A stretch of DNA of 64,000 bases. It comes from Flavihumibacter profundi (GTDB lineage: Bacteria > Bacteroidota > Bacteroidia > Chitinophagales > Chitinophagaceae). A program made the position numbers and the translations under genes. The DNA is taken from positions 1 to 64,000 of the forward strand of contig NZ_JAIQXE010000001.1 of NCBI RefSeq assembly GCF_020076305.1, written 5' to 3'. Position 1 is the stretch's first letter. Each line of letters begins with the position of its first letter. Of the stretch, positions 26,130-35,361 are shown one piece after another. The notes under the pieces were generated by a model. The model did no database searches. It was given only the letters and a program-made list of their open reading frames with translations, and was not told the DNA's origin.

Positions 26130-26951
26130 TCAGGAGTTTCCCAATTTGAATTTCTGCTTAAACGAAGCGCTTTTTGTCATGTCAGCCCTGGCTTCCGGGG
26201 TCATACTTCCATATTTTCCCTGCCCTCCGCCCATTCCTCCATATCCACCATGGCCACCATGACCTCCATGTTCACCGTAACCGCCATGTCCTCCTTCCTG
26301 GGGCCTGCCGCCTGCTGACGAAGCTTCCATGGCATTTACTGTGACACTTAAAGTAAGTTCCTCGTTGAGTTTAAGCGCGTCCTTATCAAAAAGCTCTTTG
26401 AAAGGTATGGCTATTTCGTAAATGATACCCTGAATACTGTCAGTGCCTATGCCCATTTGTATTCCTGAGGTATCAAAAACAGGCAGCATTCCGTTTTTTG
26501 TCTTGAAGCCATCTGCCACAATATTGGTACACATTAATTTGTATGTTCTTACCAGGCTGCCCAAATCGTTTTGGTAGTGCCAGTCGGTTTTCGGGGCAGT
26601 TTTATTTTCGGAGCTTTGTGCCTGGCGCTCCGGAATAGCAAGCCTGGCGCTGAACTTTTTGTGTTTCTCTTTGGAAGAAAGCTCGAATTTCCAGCCTGCA
26701 CGCATCATCTTTCGCATTTTCATTTCGTCATTGCACGTGAAGCTTAAATAAAGGTTGGAGCTGTCGTTGGCAATAGCAAACATGAAGCCAGTGGAACCGT
26801 CAAAAAAATTAAAGGGCTTTGCCCACTCGCTGTTGCTGCCGTCAATTACCGTTTGTTTAGCATGCCATTTTGCTTCCGGTACATAGTCCTGTGCAGAGGC
26901 AGATGTTAGTGAAATGATGAGCAGGGCTGCGCTAAGAATGCTTTTAAACAT
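26130..26951 (-). CDS. secreted protein with Gly/His-rich tail, unknown function
   Basis: 273 residues with a signal peptide (to about residue 20). Residues 20-215 look like a beta-sandwich of the CBM9/DOMON kind: DGSNSEWAKPFNFF followed by GFMFAIANDSSNLYLSFTCND is the usual opening of such domains. Residues about 216-250 form a low-complexity Gly/His/Tyr tract (GGHGGYGEHGGHGGHGGYGG), which could bind metal ions. It sits 63 bp upstream of the tag gene on the same strand, but a functional link is not evident. Confidence 0.6.
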   Translation of the reverse strand: MFKSILSAALLIISLTSASAQDYVPEAKWHAKQTVIDGSNSEWAKPFNFFDGSTGFMFAIANDSSNLYLSFTCNDEMKMRKMMRAGWKFELSSKEKHKKFSARLAIPERQAQSSENKTAPKTDWHYQNDLGSLVRTYKLMCTNIVADGFKTKNGMLPVFDTSGIQMGIGTDSIQGIIYEIAIPFKELFDKDALKLNEELTLSVTVNAMEASSAGGRPQEGGHGGYGEHGGHGGHGGYGGMGGGQGKYGSMTPEARADMTKSASFKQKFKLGNS

Positions 26952-27103
26952 GAGCTTGGGTTATTTGGGATGCCAGGCTATAAAAGGAATAATTAGTTTA
27001 ATGCAAACATGTTAACTGCTCGTTATACTGGAAATTATAACAATTTGTATGCTTATTGTTAGCGGGAATTGAGGTTAGGATGGCCTGCCCCTCATTACTA
27101 AAT

Positions 27104-27643
27104 TCATGCCTTTTGGGATGCTTTACCAATGAACTCTTTTAAAAATAATTTGACTGCTTCCCAGTCGGTATATTCATAATCCTGCGAAGTGTCAGTAACA
27201 CGACCTTCCCGCTTTGAAATCATTTTCATAATCATGCGCTTGAAAAAGTCATACTGCGTGTATTTCAGTGCGCCGGCAATTTGTGAAGTCATCAAAGGCT
27301 TCCACCCGGTTTGCAGTAAAAAGTCGTTTGCTATCTTTTGCGCTTCATCATGTTCTTCCTTTATATCTGAAGCTACTGCAAGACATACCGAAAAATAGGC
27401 CCCCGGCATTTTATTTAATAAGGAAACATTAGCAGTGATATAATGCGCCACCGCGGACTGGTATTTATGCATATGGATTGAGCCGCCAATCAAAATGGCT
27501 TCGTAACCATCCGGCGCAGGGGGATTATCTGCAGCATCGGCAATTGTCACAATATGACCAGCATCTTTCAGGACATCTTCCATATATCGCGCAATCTTGC
27601 GGGTATGGCCTTCAGTAGTGCCGTAAATAATGAGGATTTTCAT
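27104..27643 (-). CDS. flavodoxin-domain protein, HemG-like protoporphyrinogen oxidase family
   Basis: 179 residues. The FMN phosphate loop is the N-terminal IIYGTTEGHTRKIA, and the middle GYEAILIGGSIHMHKY matches the HemG branch, where IxxGxSIhxGxY is conserved. HemG oxidises protoporphyrinogen IX using menaquinone. The C-terminal part (QYDFFKRMIMKMISK) also fits HemG, which has a long membrane-facing insertion absent from electron-transfer flavodoxins. The specific reaction is an inference; no other haem gene is nearby. Confidence 0.72.
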   Translation of the reverse strand: MKILIIYGTTEGHTRKIARYMEDVLKDAGHIVTIADAADNPPAPDGYEAILIGGSIHMHKYQSAVAHYITANVSLLNKMPGAYFSVCLAVASDIKEEHDEAQKIANDFLLQTGWKPLMTSQIAGALKYTQYDFFKRMIMKMISKREGRVTDTSQDYEYTDWEAVKLFLKEFIGKASQKA

Positions 27644-27714
27644 GCTTTCTTTTGGTCCAAAAATAGCTATTATACCTGTCAGGATAAATGACGAAAATCA
27701 TGCTGTATGCAGCG

Positions 27715-28764
27715 TTAGGGCCGGATTGCCCATGCAAGTCCGTCAGGCACTCCACCTACATCAATGTGTTGGGTAACTTCTAAAGTTTTAAGGTCAATAA
27801 CAGCCACATAATTATCAGCCGAACAGGCAACAAACGCCCGTGAACCATTAGGATCCATAAGGATTCCCGCTGCTCCATGGCCTAATTTCAGTCGTTTGAT
27901 CTCCTTATGCGATTTGGCATCATAAATAGCCAGGTCACCGCTTTGAAGGCTTGAAATGAAAACCAGCTTTCCATCCGGTGTAAACTTCAGCCGGTTAGCA
28001 CCAAAAACTTTCGCATCAATTTTCGCTGCCAGTTTTTTTGCACTCAGGTCAACAATGGCAATAGTCCCATCTTCACTTGCTGCGGTCCATAACTCACTGC
28101 CATCGGGCGATACATCAAATCCCTCTGAACCCCTGGAAACCGGCACAACAGTTTGCACCCAATCCTCGTGGGGCTTAGCACCGGGAGGCGCCATTTTTCC
28201 GGGTTGTATAATTGTATAATCAAGAATGCTCACAGTTCCGGAAGAGACATTTGTCGTGTATATCTTTTTGCCGTCGGCAGTAACGTGGATCATATGTGTC
28301 CTGTCCTGGCCCGTACCCATACTCCAGTCAAGTTTTCCTGTTGCAGGGTCATAGCGGCCAACAGCTTTGGAACCTTCAGCAGTAAACCATGCCTTGCCAT
28401 TTACAAATGTTATATCGTGCGGGCCGAACAGTGGCCTTGTATCAATGTTTTGCAAAGGTTTTTGTGCAACAAGGTCAATGATATTTATTTCATGAAAGCT
28501 ACCCCCTCCATAAATGCAGACGTAAGCAGTCTTTCCGTCTGCAGAGGCAACCACTTCATGCGGGTCTTCGCCAACAGGAATGCGGGCAATAACATTTAAG
28601 GAAACGGGATCCACAATAGCCAGGGTATGGTTGGCTTTAGAAAGCGCCAGCAATGACTGGTGGGGACCCTGTTGGGCATTGCAATCCACAGTAGCGCAAG
28701 CAAATGTTACCAGGAAAACATGCAAAGCAATCAGCCTGAACATATGGCATTTTGAATTTTTCAT
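27715..28764 (-). CDS. secreted YncE-type beta-propeller protein
   Basis: 349 residues from the ATG at 28764, with a signal peptide. Seven-bladed propeller units are visible as repeats of the type (V)(S/P)DGKxxYVxxxxxxTVxIID with ADGKTAYVCIYG, ADGKKIYTTNV, SPDGSELWTA, TPDGKLVFIS and DPNGSRAFVA. Proteins of this kind bind DNA, metals or partner proteins, and the fold alone does not fix the function. It is divergent from the acid phosphatase gene. Confidence 0.7.
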   Translation of the reverse strand: MKNSKCHMFRLIALHVFLVTFACATVDCNAQQGPHQSLLALSKANHTLAIVDPVSLNVIARIPVGEDPHEVVASADGKTAYVCIYGGGSFHEINIIDLVAQKPLQNIDTRPLFGPHDITFVNGKAWFTAEGSKAVGRYDPATGKLDWSMGTGQDRTHMIHVTADGKKIYTTNVSSGTVSILDYTIIQPGKMAPPGAKPHEDWVQTVVPVSRGSEGFDVSPDGSELWTAASEDGTIAIVDLSAKKLAAKIDAKVFGANRLKFTPDGKLVFISSLQSGDLAIYDAKSHKEIKRLKLGHGAAGILMDPNGSRAFVACSADNYVAVIDLKTLEVTQHIDVGGVPDGLAWAIRP

Positions 28765-28894
28765 GGCCAAAATATTTTATGGTAAGAATCAATCCAGGAT
28801 CATCCTATACAGAAGGTAAGAATAATAAATCACCCAACAAATTCCAGCCAGGGTTAAAAATTTGTGACCAGGGGAATTGTAGCAGATTTCAACT

Positions 28895-28902
28895 TAAATT
28901 TG
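28895..28902 (+). promoter_or_regulatory. candidate -7 promoter element before the acid phosphatase gene
   Basis: TAAATTTG matches the Bacteroidota -7 consensus TAnnTTTG and lies 59 bp before the start codon. A TTG at 28877-28879 could serve as the upstream element, although its spacing is shorter than usual. Confidence 0.35.
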
Positions 28903-28961
28903 CCGCCTGGCCAGAATGGCCGCCAGTCTTTGTTGATTTCCCGGGAAATTTAAAAGTATAA

Positions 28962-30347
28962 ATGCGCCCTATGCGACTTCTGTTCCTTTTGCTGGCATGG
29001 TTTTCCGTTGCTACTAACGCAATTGCTCAAACGATAGAAGAATATCCTGCTACCGCAGTTCCCGACCGGATACTGTTATCCATTGCGGAGGATCCTGCAA
29101 CGGCAATGTCGGTTTCCTGGCGCATGGACTCAACCGTGCAGGAAGCTTATGCCGAACTGGCAATTGCCGGGCCTTCACCTGATGCAGTGGGTGCTCTGAC
29201 CTTTAAGTCCGCCCCGGAACCCCTGGTGTTGCAGGGTATTCGTTCACACTATTTCGGGGTGAAATTCAGGCAGCTGCAACCGGGCACTGTATATATGTAC
29301 CGCGTGGGGGATGCAAAACACCGGTCTGAATGGATCCAGTTCCGTACTGCCGAAAAAGGGTTTAAACCTTTCTCTTTTCTTTATATGGGCGATTCGCAGA
29401 ATGACCATAAAACGTGGTGGTCGCGTACCATCCGCCAGGCCTATAAGCAGGAATCCGGCGCCGCTTTCCTGATGCATGCCGGCGACCTGATCAACCGCGC
29501 CAATTCGGATAGGGAATGGGGTGAATGGTTCTATGCCGGGGGCTGGATGCATGCCATGGTGCCTTCCTTTGCCACACCAGGGAATCACGAGTTTTACCTG
29601 GATGACAATAAGCATGAGACCCTCACCAAACACTGGCGGCCGACATTCAACCTTCCGGAAAATGGCCCTGCGGGACTTGAAGAGCAGGTGTATGCTGTCG
29701 ATTACCAGGATGTAAAACTAATATCCCTCAGCAGCGAGCTGATCCTGGAATATGCATCTGATAGCGCCCTCCAGGTGCAATGGCTTGAAAAAGTGTTGAA
29801 AGAAAATAAAAGCAGGTGGACCATTATCACTATGCACCATCCCATATTTTCGGCCGGGGTAGGTCGCGATAACAACAGTTTGCGCGATGCCCTTGAACCC
29901 TTGTTCAGGAAGTATAAGGTGGACCTGGTGTTGACTGGCCATGACCATACCTACGGCCGGGGTGTTGCGGAAACTTCACCCCAAACCAAAAGACAGCCAC
30001 TCAAAGGGCCGGTTTATGTGGTTTCGGTAAGCGGGCCGAAAATGTATCGACCGGCACTTACACCCTGGGTGCAGCGCGCGGCTGCCAATACCCAGTTGTA
30101 CCAGCGGGTAGTGGTGGAAAAGAATAAGATCAGGGTGAAAGCCTATACTGCTAATGGCGAGCTCTATGATAAATTTGATATCAGGAAGAACAGAAGGGGA
30201 GAGAATAAGCTGATAGATTGGGCACCGGGACTTGAAAAGGAAAGATTGGACCTGCCGCCGAATTATGAAATGACGATGACCCCTGAAGAAAAAGTAGCTT
30301 ATGAAGAGCTAAAAAAGAAATACTTCGGACGTAAGCAAAACCAGTAA
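28962..30347 (+). CDS. secreted purple acid phosphatase-type metallophosphoesterase
   Basis: 461 residues with a signal peptide (to about residue 22; a second ATG lies three codons in). Residues 30-130 are a fibronectin-like purple acid phosphatase N-terminal domain. The catalytic domain carries the five metal-binding blocks in order: YMGDSQND (Asp144), HAGDLINR, PGNHEF, HHPIFS and GHDHTYGRG. It should hydrolyse phosphate esters in the periplasm or outside the cell. The C-terminal 60 residues are basic and unassigned. Confidence 0.87.
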   Translation: MRPMRLLFLLLAWFSVATNAIAQTIEEYPATAVPDRILLSIAEDPATAMSVSWRMDSTVQEAYAELAIAGPSPDAVGALTFKSAPEPLVLQGIRSHYFGVKFRQLQPGTVYMYRVGDAKHRSEWIQFRTAEKGFKPFSFLYMGDSQNDHKTWWSRTIRQAYKQESGAAFLMHAGDLINRANSDREWGEWFYAGGWMHAMVPSFATPGNHEFYLDDNKHETLTKHWRPTFNLPENGPAGLEEQVYAVDYQDVKLISLSSELILEYASDSALQVQWLEKVLKENKSRWTIITMHHPIFSAGVGRDNNSLRDALEPLFRKYKVDLVLTGHDHTYGRGVAETSPQTKRQPLKGPVYVVSVSGPKMYRPALTPWVQRAAANTQLYQRVVVEKNKIRVKAYTANGELYDKFDIRKNRRGENKLIDWAPGLEKERLDLPPNYEMTMTPEEKVAYEELKKKYFGRKQNQ

Positions 30348-30350
30348 GCA

Positions 30351-30378
30351 GTGCCGGCCAAACTAATTTTAACGGCAC
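30351..30378. terminator. bidirectional hairpin between convergent genes
   Basis: GTGCCG at 30351-30356 pairs with CGGCAC at 30373-30378 across a 16-base A/T-rich loop. It lies exactly between the convergent acid phosphatase (ends 30347) and carbonic anhydrase (ends 30382), where a shared terminator is expected. Confidence 0.4.
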
Positions 30379-30381
30379 AGG

Positions 30382-31041
30382 TTACCCATTAATAACCTGC
30401 GAACCCAGGTTCATAGTTTCAGGATAAAATGTTACTATACCTGTTGTAATATCGTGAGAACCGCCAATAATTCCGATTTGCCCGCTTTCAATCATCTCTT
30501 TCAGGATTGGGCTTCTTTCCATGATTGATTTAACCGTCCGCTTAACATTAATAGTTGCTACATTTTCCACGAAGATTGGATTATTCGAATTACGGTTTTC
30601 TTTCGTCTGCGTTTCATCGTCAACCGCAGGTCTTATTTTGGTGAGCAACGCGGTCAGGTTACCCATTTCCATGTGATCGCAGGCACCTTTTACTGCGCCA
30701 CATTTAGTGTGGCCCAACACAACTATAATTTTTGCCCCCGCTACCTTGCAGCCAAATTCCATACTGCCTAATACATCTTCATTAATAATGTTGCCGGCAA
30801 TCCGGATACTGAAGATATCACCAAGTCCCTGGTCAAAAATTAATTCGGCTGATGTCCGGCTGTCAATACAGCTAAGAATTACTGCGAAAGGATGTTGCGC
30901 GTCAGAGGTTTCATTTACCTGTTGCAAAAGATTCCGGTTAATCTTCAGGTTGTTTACAAACCGTTTGTTCCCCTCCTTTAATAATTCCAAAGCCATTGCT
31001 GGTGTTATGGCTTCCTGCATTTCTTTTGTTAACAGTTTCAT
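30382..31041 (-). CDS. beta-class carbonic anhydrase
   Basis: 219 residues. Zinc ligands and catalytic dyad are present: Cys58, Asp60 and Arg62 in SCIDSR, and His111 and Cys114 in GHTKCGAVKG. The motif FSIRIAGN between them is also conserved. No signal peptide, so it interconverts carbon dioxide and bicarbonate in the cytoplasm. It lies 26 bp downstream of the dipeptidase gene, possibly in one transcript. Confidence 0.93.
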   Translation of the reverse strand: MKLLTKEMQEAITPAMALELLKEGNKRFVNNLKINRNLLQQVNETSDAQHPFAVILSCIDSRTSAELIFDQGLGDIFSIRIAGNIINEDVLGSMEFGCKVAGAKIIVVLGHTKCGAVKGACDHMEMGNLTALLTKIRPAVDDETQTKENRNSNNPIFVENVATINVKRTVKSIMERSPILKEMIESGQIGIIGGSHDITTGIVTFYPETMNLGSQVING

Positions 31042-31067
31042 TTTGGTGGTATGTATTTTCTACAGTC

Positions 31068-32237
31068 TTATTTTTCCTCATTCGCTTTTAATACCCTTAA
31101 AAAATTACCTCCGAGAATTTTAGTTATGTCCTTTTTACTATAGCCTTTCTCAACAAGCGCTTTTGTTATTAGCGGATAAGTGGTAACATCATCCAGTTGA
31201 AGCGGTGTAAGATTAATGCCATCAAAGTCGGAGCCAAGGCCTACATAATCAACACCTACCAGTTTGATGATGTATTCAATATGCCGGATCACCATAGATA
31301 AAGGTGGCCGCATCGTGTTTGCCTCATCTGCATATTTACCATACAGGTAATCAACGGCATAATAGTCTGTCAAGCCGCTTTTCAGCAGGGAATCATTTTC
31401 TGCAGCGTGCTTTTTAAGAAAGGCAGTTTCTTTTTTGTCATAACTGCTGTCGATAAACCCGGGATTAAAGTTTACCTGGATCACACCACCATTTTTTGCG
31501 ATAGCTTTTATCTGATCGTCTTTTAAATTTCGCCGGTGTGGCACAAGGCTGTATACTGAGCTGTGCGAAGCAATAATTGGTTTTTTTGTAGTCTCAATTA
31601 CATCCCGGAAAGTCTGGTCACCCGCATGACTCACATCTATAATCATTCCGAGCTCGTTCATATGCTGCACTACCTGCCTGCCAAAATCCGTAAGTCCTTT
31701 GTGCGGCAGGGCTGGTTTAGTCGTTTCATCCGCAGCACTGGTAGCCCATGAAGGTGCTATATTATGTGTTAAGGTTAAATATCTTGCCCCACGTTTATAG
31801 AGTGCGTCTAATTTATTGAGATCATCTTCTATCATATGTCCGCCCTCCACACCAAACATAGCAGCAATTTTATGTTGCTTCACTGCTTTTACCAGTTCTG
31901 CATAACCGGCGACTTTTACAATCTTATCCGGGTTGCGTGCTACTACAGCATCGAGGCTGTCCATTTCCCTGTTCGCATAGTCATATGGGTTTTTCAAATC
32001 ACCATCGCAATACACAGAAAATACCTGGACATCCAGCCCGCCTTTTTTCCACCGGGCTAAATCACTGTTTGTTTTCCCGGTGAGGTCCTGGTCAAACACT
32101 ATTCCCTTATCAGCAGCCTTCATCAATATGTCGTTGTGTGTATCCACAACAATTGCTTTACGATGAATTTTTTCATAGGATTGAGCAAATAACTGACTGG
32201 TTAAGGTTATGCTGAGTAATAGTAATTTTATTTTCAT
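31068..32237 (-). CDS. secreted membrane dipeptidase, peptidase family M19
   Basis: 389 residues from the ATG at 32237, chosen because it begins the signal peptide (MKIKLLLLSITLTSQLFAQ); the frame is open up to the stop of the previous gene. Zinc-binding and catalytic motifs of renal dipeptidase: DTHNDIL, GVEGGHMIE, DVSHAGD, ASHSSVYSL and GLGSDFDG. It cleaves dipeptides, often with D-residues at the C-terminus. It lies 42 bp downstream of the acyltransferase-like membrane gene. Confidence 0.9.
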   Translation of the reverse strand: MKIKLLLLSITLTSQLFAQSYEKIHRKAIVVDTHNDILMKAADKGIVFDQDLTGKTNSDLARWKKGGLDVQVFSVYCDGDLKNPYDYANREMDSLDAVVARNPDKIVKVAGYAELVKAVKQHKIAAMFGVEGGHMIEDDLNKLDALYKRGARYLTLTHNIAPSWATSAADETTKPALPHKGLTDFGRQVVQHMNELGMIIDVSHAGDQTFRDVIETTKKPIIASHSSVYSLVPHRRNLKDDQIKAIAKNGGVIQVNFNPGFIDSSYDKKETAFLKKHAAENDSLLKSGLTDYYAVDYLYGKYADEANTMRPPLSMVIRHIEYIIKLVGVDYVGLGSDFDGINLTPLQLDDVTTYPLITKALVEKGYSKKDITKILGGNFLRVLKANEEK

Positions 32238-32279
32238 TTTACAGGCCAGATTTTTAGGTAATTTAATTGGGTTTGACAT

Positions 32280-33452
32280 TTACAAATAACTCAACCACCA
32301 TTTTTCTTTGTGCATTTGTTTATACCTGTCAAACATTTTACATAATGGATATAACAGGATAATGATCGCGATCCAAACGGCGTAAACGACCCAGAGACTG
32401 AAGCCATATCCTTTCATGCCCGGTTCAAAAGCAATGAAAGTAGAAAGTATCATTTTTTGCCAGCCAAAACCGGTCAGCTGGGCAAATAGCATTGCCATGA
32501 TGTGCAGCAGGTAAAGGTGAAGGATATAATAAAAGAACGGAACCCTGCCGAATGTGCAAAAGAAATTCACCATTTTTCCTTTAAGTTTTTCAGTATTTGC
32601 CAAAAAGAGGAACGCAGCTCCTAAAGTCATTAATAAATACAATAGTGATGGTGGGTACTTAGTGGGATTGAAAAAAGAAATAAGGCATTTAGACAGGGTA
32701 TCGTAGTGTTCAAATGGCTTTGGGTCACCATACAGATTTGTGAACCTTAAAATTAAAAATAGCACTATGGCAGCAACCCCAATCCTGTTAAATGTAATTT
32801 TTCTATTGTAACTGTCGACTGATTGGTCATAAAATGAACCGAAAAAATATCCTAATGGCATTACTGCAATCCAGGGAACTACCGGGTAAATAATTGCCAA
32901 CATGGTATGATCCGATAATTTTAAAAATAGTTGTTCATGCATTAACGCCCATAAAATGTTTCCTGGAAAATGGATGTTGTTAAAAAGGTTATGACCAAAA
33001 ATAAGAAGCAGGCTGAAGAAGAGTATATAGTTTCTGGGGAAGTGGATAACAGCAGCTAAAATAATCATACTGATACCCAATGACCATATGGTACCCAGAA
33101 AGAAAGTCCTGAATTGAATATCAAATGTCCAGGCAAAACCTACGATTGTCAACTCGATAAACACCAGCCATAGTCCCCGTTTTACTAAAAATAGGGACAG
33201 TTCATTTTTTGTTTTCCTTTTACCAACCATGTAAGCAGATAAGCCTGCCAGAAAACTAAAAGTTGGTGCACAAAAATGTGTTATCCATCTTGTAAAAAAA
33301 ATGGGCAAGTTGCTTTGTACCGGGTCTGCCGGGTCAAACATAAAAGCAGCATAATGAAAATAATCCCGGACATGGTCAAGCGCCATCACGACCATCACCA
33401 ACCCTTTTAACAAATCAATCGATTCTATCCTGGTTTTAGTGATTGCTGTCAT
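32280..33452 (-). CDS. DUF1624/HGSNAT-like membrane protein, probable acyltransferase
   Basis: 390 residues with about ten membrane segments. The N-terminus RIESIDLLKGLVMVVMALDH is the hallmark of the heparan-alpha-glucosaminide N-acetyltransferase (DUF1624) family, including the His of ALDHVRDYF. Such proteins move acetyl groups across the membrane to a sugar, but bacterial members are largely uncharacterised. It comes first of a three-gene run (this gene, M19 dipeptidase, carbonic anhydrase), with spacings of 42 and 26 bp. Confidence 0.75.
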   Translation of the reverse strand: MTAITKTRIESIDLLKGLVMVVMALDHVRDYFHYAAFMFDPADPVQSNLPIFFTRWITHFCAPTFSFLAGLSAYMVGKRKTKNELSLFLVKRGLWLVFIELTIVGFAWTFDIQFRTFFLGTIWSLGISMIILAAVIHFPRNYILFFSLLLIFGHNLFNNIHFPGNILWALMHEQLFLKLSDHTMLAIIYPVVPWIAVMPLGYFFGSFYDQSVDSYNRKITFNRIGVAAIVLFLILRFTNLYGDPKPFEHYDTLSKCLISFFNPTKYPPSLLYLLMTLGAAFLFLANTEKLKGKMVNFFCTFGRVPFFYYILHLYLLHIMAMLFAQLTGFGWQKMILSTFIAFEPGMKGYGFSLWVVYAVWIAIIILLYPLCKMFDRYKQMHKEKWWLSYL

Positions 33453-33620
33453 ATTTAAGGCTTATTTTGGTTGTCGGGGCGAAACCAATGCCTGAATTTA
33501 CTTGTTTAATCGTTTCACCTGCTATACATAGCGTGAAATCATTTTCTTCAAAAGTTTAATGTCAATGTCCCCGGGTTGTTTTATATAAAATATGCTTTCC
33601 TGAAGGGAATAATTAAAAAA

Positions 33621-34853
33621 TCACTCAACAATGACCCATTTGTTTACGGTATTACCAGGGGCTTCCATAACAATTTTGTAAAAGGAGGATGGCATGTTTT
33701 TAACAGGAACCAGTGCATGTCCATCTTTAATATTTACTTCGGCCAGTAACTGGTAGTTATCTGCTTTGCCTTCCCTGAAGTTGTTGGTGGTTGCGATCCA
33801 AACCTTTGCCTTGCCATTTTCATCCAGTGCTTTCCAGGACAAATCAAGCAAGCCCTGGAAGTAATTTGCCTGGAAACCGGCAATAGATATATTCCCAAAA
33901 ATGGGTTGCCCGTCAATTTCGCGCAACTGTTCCGTTGGGATCCTGACATTCATAAACCTTGCAATTGAAGGCGTAATATCAACAATGCCCGGGGTAAAAT
34001 ACTTCGCATATGCATTTACCCGGGCCTGGTTGGTAACCATCCAGGTGCTGCGCTGGCGTGCTGATTGGCCTCCATGGTTTTTACCGTTTTGTTCTCCTCG
34101 TCCATGATCTGTAGTGATGAAAATAAGCCACTCTTCATTAAAATGCTGTTGCCTGTATTGCAAGGCTTTCCAGACACGGCCCACCTGCTGGTCCATTTTT
34201 TCGATGGCACTGTAATACTGGGGACTATCGCCATAGCGATGTCCCATGTCATCTGTATATTCCAGGTATATCCAGCTCAGGTCCGGTCCTTTCTCTTTTA
34301 TACATGCGGCAGCTGCATTCACAACCTGCTCATCTATGAGGGACATATAGTTGCTTTCTTTATCATGCGGGAATTTCACAGTGTCCAGTTCATATCCATC
34401 ATATACATAATCAATTTTCAGGTTGCCTGTTTGGGGCAAACCTTCTCCCAGCAACTTTGTCCGGTTATCCGTCCAGCTGGAAAATATAGCTGTCTTTTTT
34501 TTGGGGTCAGCATTTTTAATTATCCGGAAAATACTGTAATAATTGTAATTGGGTGCTTTAATATCATTGTCCCAAACATTGTGTTTATTCACCCAGGTGC
34601 CAGTCAGCAAACTATTGTAACCATTTGCGGATATAGTGGGAGTTTGGGAGTAGCCTCCTTTTTCACCACCCACATAAGCCCTTATATATTTACCTTTACC
34701 TGCAATTATTTCCAGGTTCGGGGTATTTAATTTTTCTATAACATCCGCAGGTATTCCATCGGCGATAATAAATACTGCTTTTTTAATTTTGCTTTGCGCA
34801 AATCCAATATTGCTTACGAGTAATAGAAAGAAAATCAATCCTCTTATCTGCAT
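33621..34853 (-). CDS. secreted type I phosphodiesterase/alkaline phosphatase superfamily protein
   Basis: 410 residues with a signal peptide (to about residue 20). The metal sites of the nucleotide pyrophosphatase/phosphodiesterase fold are recognisable: ADGIPADV near the N-terminus, [10 protein letters not shown] around 200 and [16 protein letters not shown] around 255. The nucleophilic Thr is probably in the [17 protein letters not shown] segment. The substrate is not evident; relatives act on nucleotides or phosphonates. The C-terminal 80 residues form an extra beta domain. Confidence 0.82.
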   Translation of the reverse strand: MQIRGLIFFLLLVSNIGFAQSKIKKAVFIIADGIPADVIEKLNTPNLEIIAGKGKYIRAYVGGEKGGYSQTPTISANGYNSLLTGTWVNKHNVWDNDIKAPNYNYYSIFRIIKNADPKKKTAIFSSWTDNRTKLLGEGLPQTGNLKIDYVYDGYELDTVKFPHDKESNYMSLIDEQVVNAAAACIKEKGPDLSWIYLEYTDDMGHRYGDSPQYYSAIEKMDQQVGRVWKALQYRQQHFNEEWLIFITTDHGRGEQNGKNHGGQSARQRSTWMVTNQARVNAYAKYFTPGIVDITPSIARFMNVRIPTEQLREIDGQPIFGNISIAGFQANYFQGLLDLSWKALDENGKAKVWIATTNNFREGKADNYQLLAEVNIKDGHALVPVKNMPSSFYKIVMEAPGNTVNKWVIVE

Positions 34854-34935
34854 AACATTAATTTTTGTTGCCGGCTTTTAACCGGTTTTTTTAAAAGTAT
34901 AGTAATAATTACACATCAATTTAAAACTATAATAT

Positions 34936-35349
34936 ATGTGGTGGATTTATGCTTTGTTATCCGCTTTATTCGCTTCACTTACTGCCATTTTTGCCAAGGT
35001 TGGAATAACAGGGGTAAATTCAAACCTGGCAACTGCCATACGTACTATTATTATCCTGATCGTGGCATGGGGCATCGTTATAGCGAAGGGCGAAACCAAA
35101 GGAATTTCAACACTGTCAAAGCAAAATCTCTTCTTTTTAATTATCTCCGGTATAGCGACCGGCCTTTCCTGGATATTTTATTTTAAAGCCTTGCAGATGG
35201 GCAAAGTATCCCAGGTAGCTCCGGTTGATAAACTGAGTGTGGCATTAACGATTGTGTTATCTGTTATTTTTTTGGGAGAAGCATTAAGCATAAAAACCGC
35301 CATTGGTGCAGTGTTGATTATTGCCGGAACTGTTGTTTTGATCATTTAA
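34936..35349 (+). CDS. half-size EamA/DMT-family membrane protein
   Basis: 137 residues with five hydrophobic segments, corresponding to one EamA repeat; normal transporters of this family have two (about 290 residues). The LFASLTAIFAKVGI opening and APVDKLSVALTIVLSVIFLGE are typical of the repeat. Single-repeat members work as dimers of like or paired subunits, so this one is probably a homodimer. The substrate is unknown. It is divergent from the phosphodiesterase gene. Confidence 0.8.
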   Translation: MWWIYALLSALFASLTAIFAKVGITGVNSNLATAIRTIIILIVAWGIVIAKGETKGISTLSKQNLFFLIISGIATGLSWIFYFKALQMGKVSQVAPVDKLSVALTIVLSVIFLGEALSIKTAIGAVLIIAGTVVLII

Positions 35350-35361
35350 GCCTGTGCGCCT

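Noticed and set aside
27039-27060. AACAAT-N10-ATTGTT inverted repeat
   Set aside because: AT-only short arms in AT-rich DNA; expected by chance.
34871-34892. CCGG-loop-CCGG hairpin followed by a run of seven T
   Set aside because: It lies between two divergent genes, where a terminator makes no sense, and the 4-bp stem is too short to stand out.
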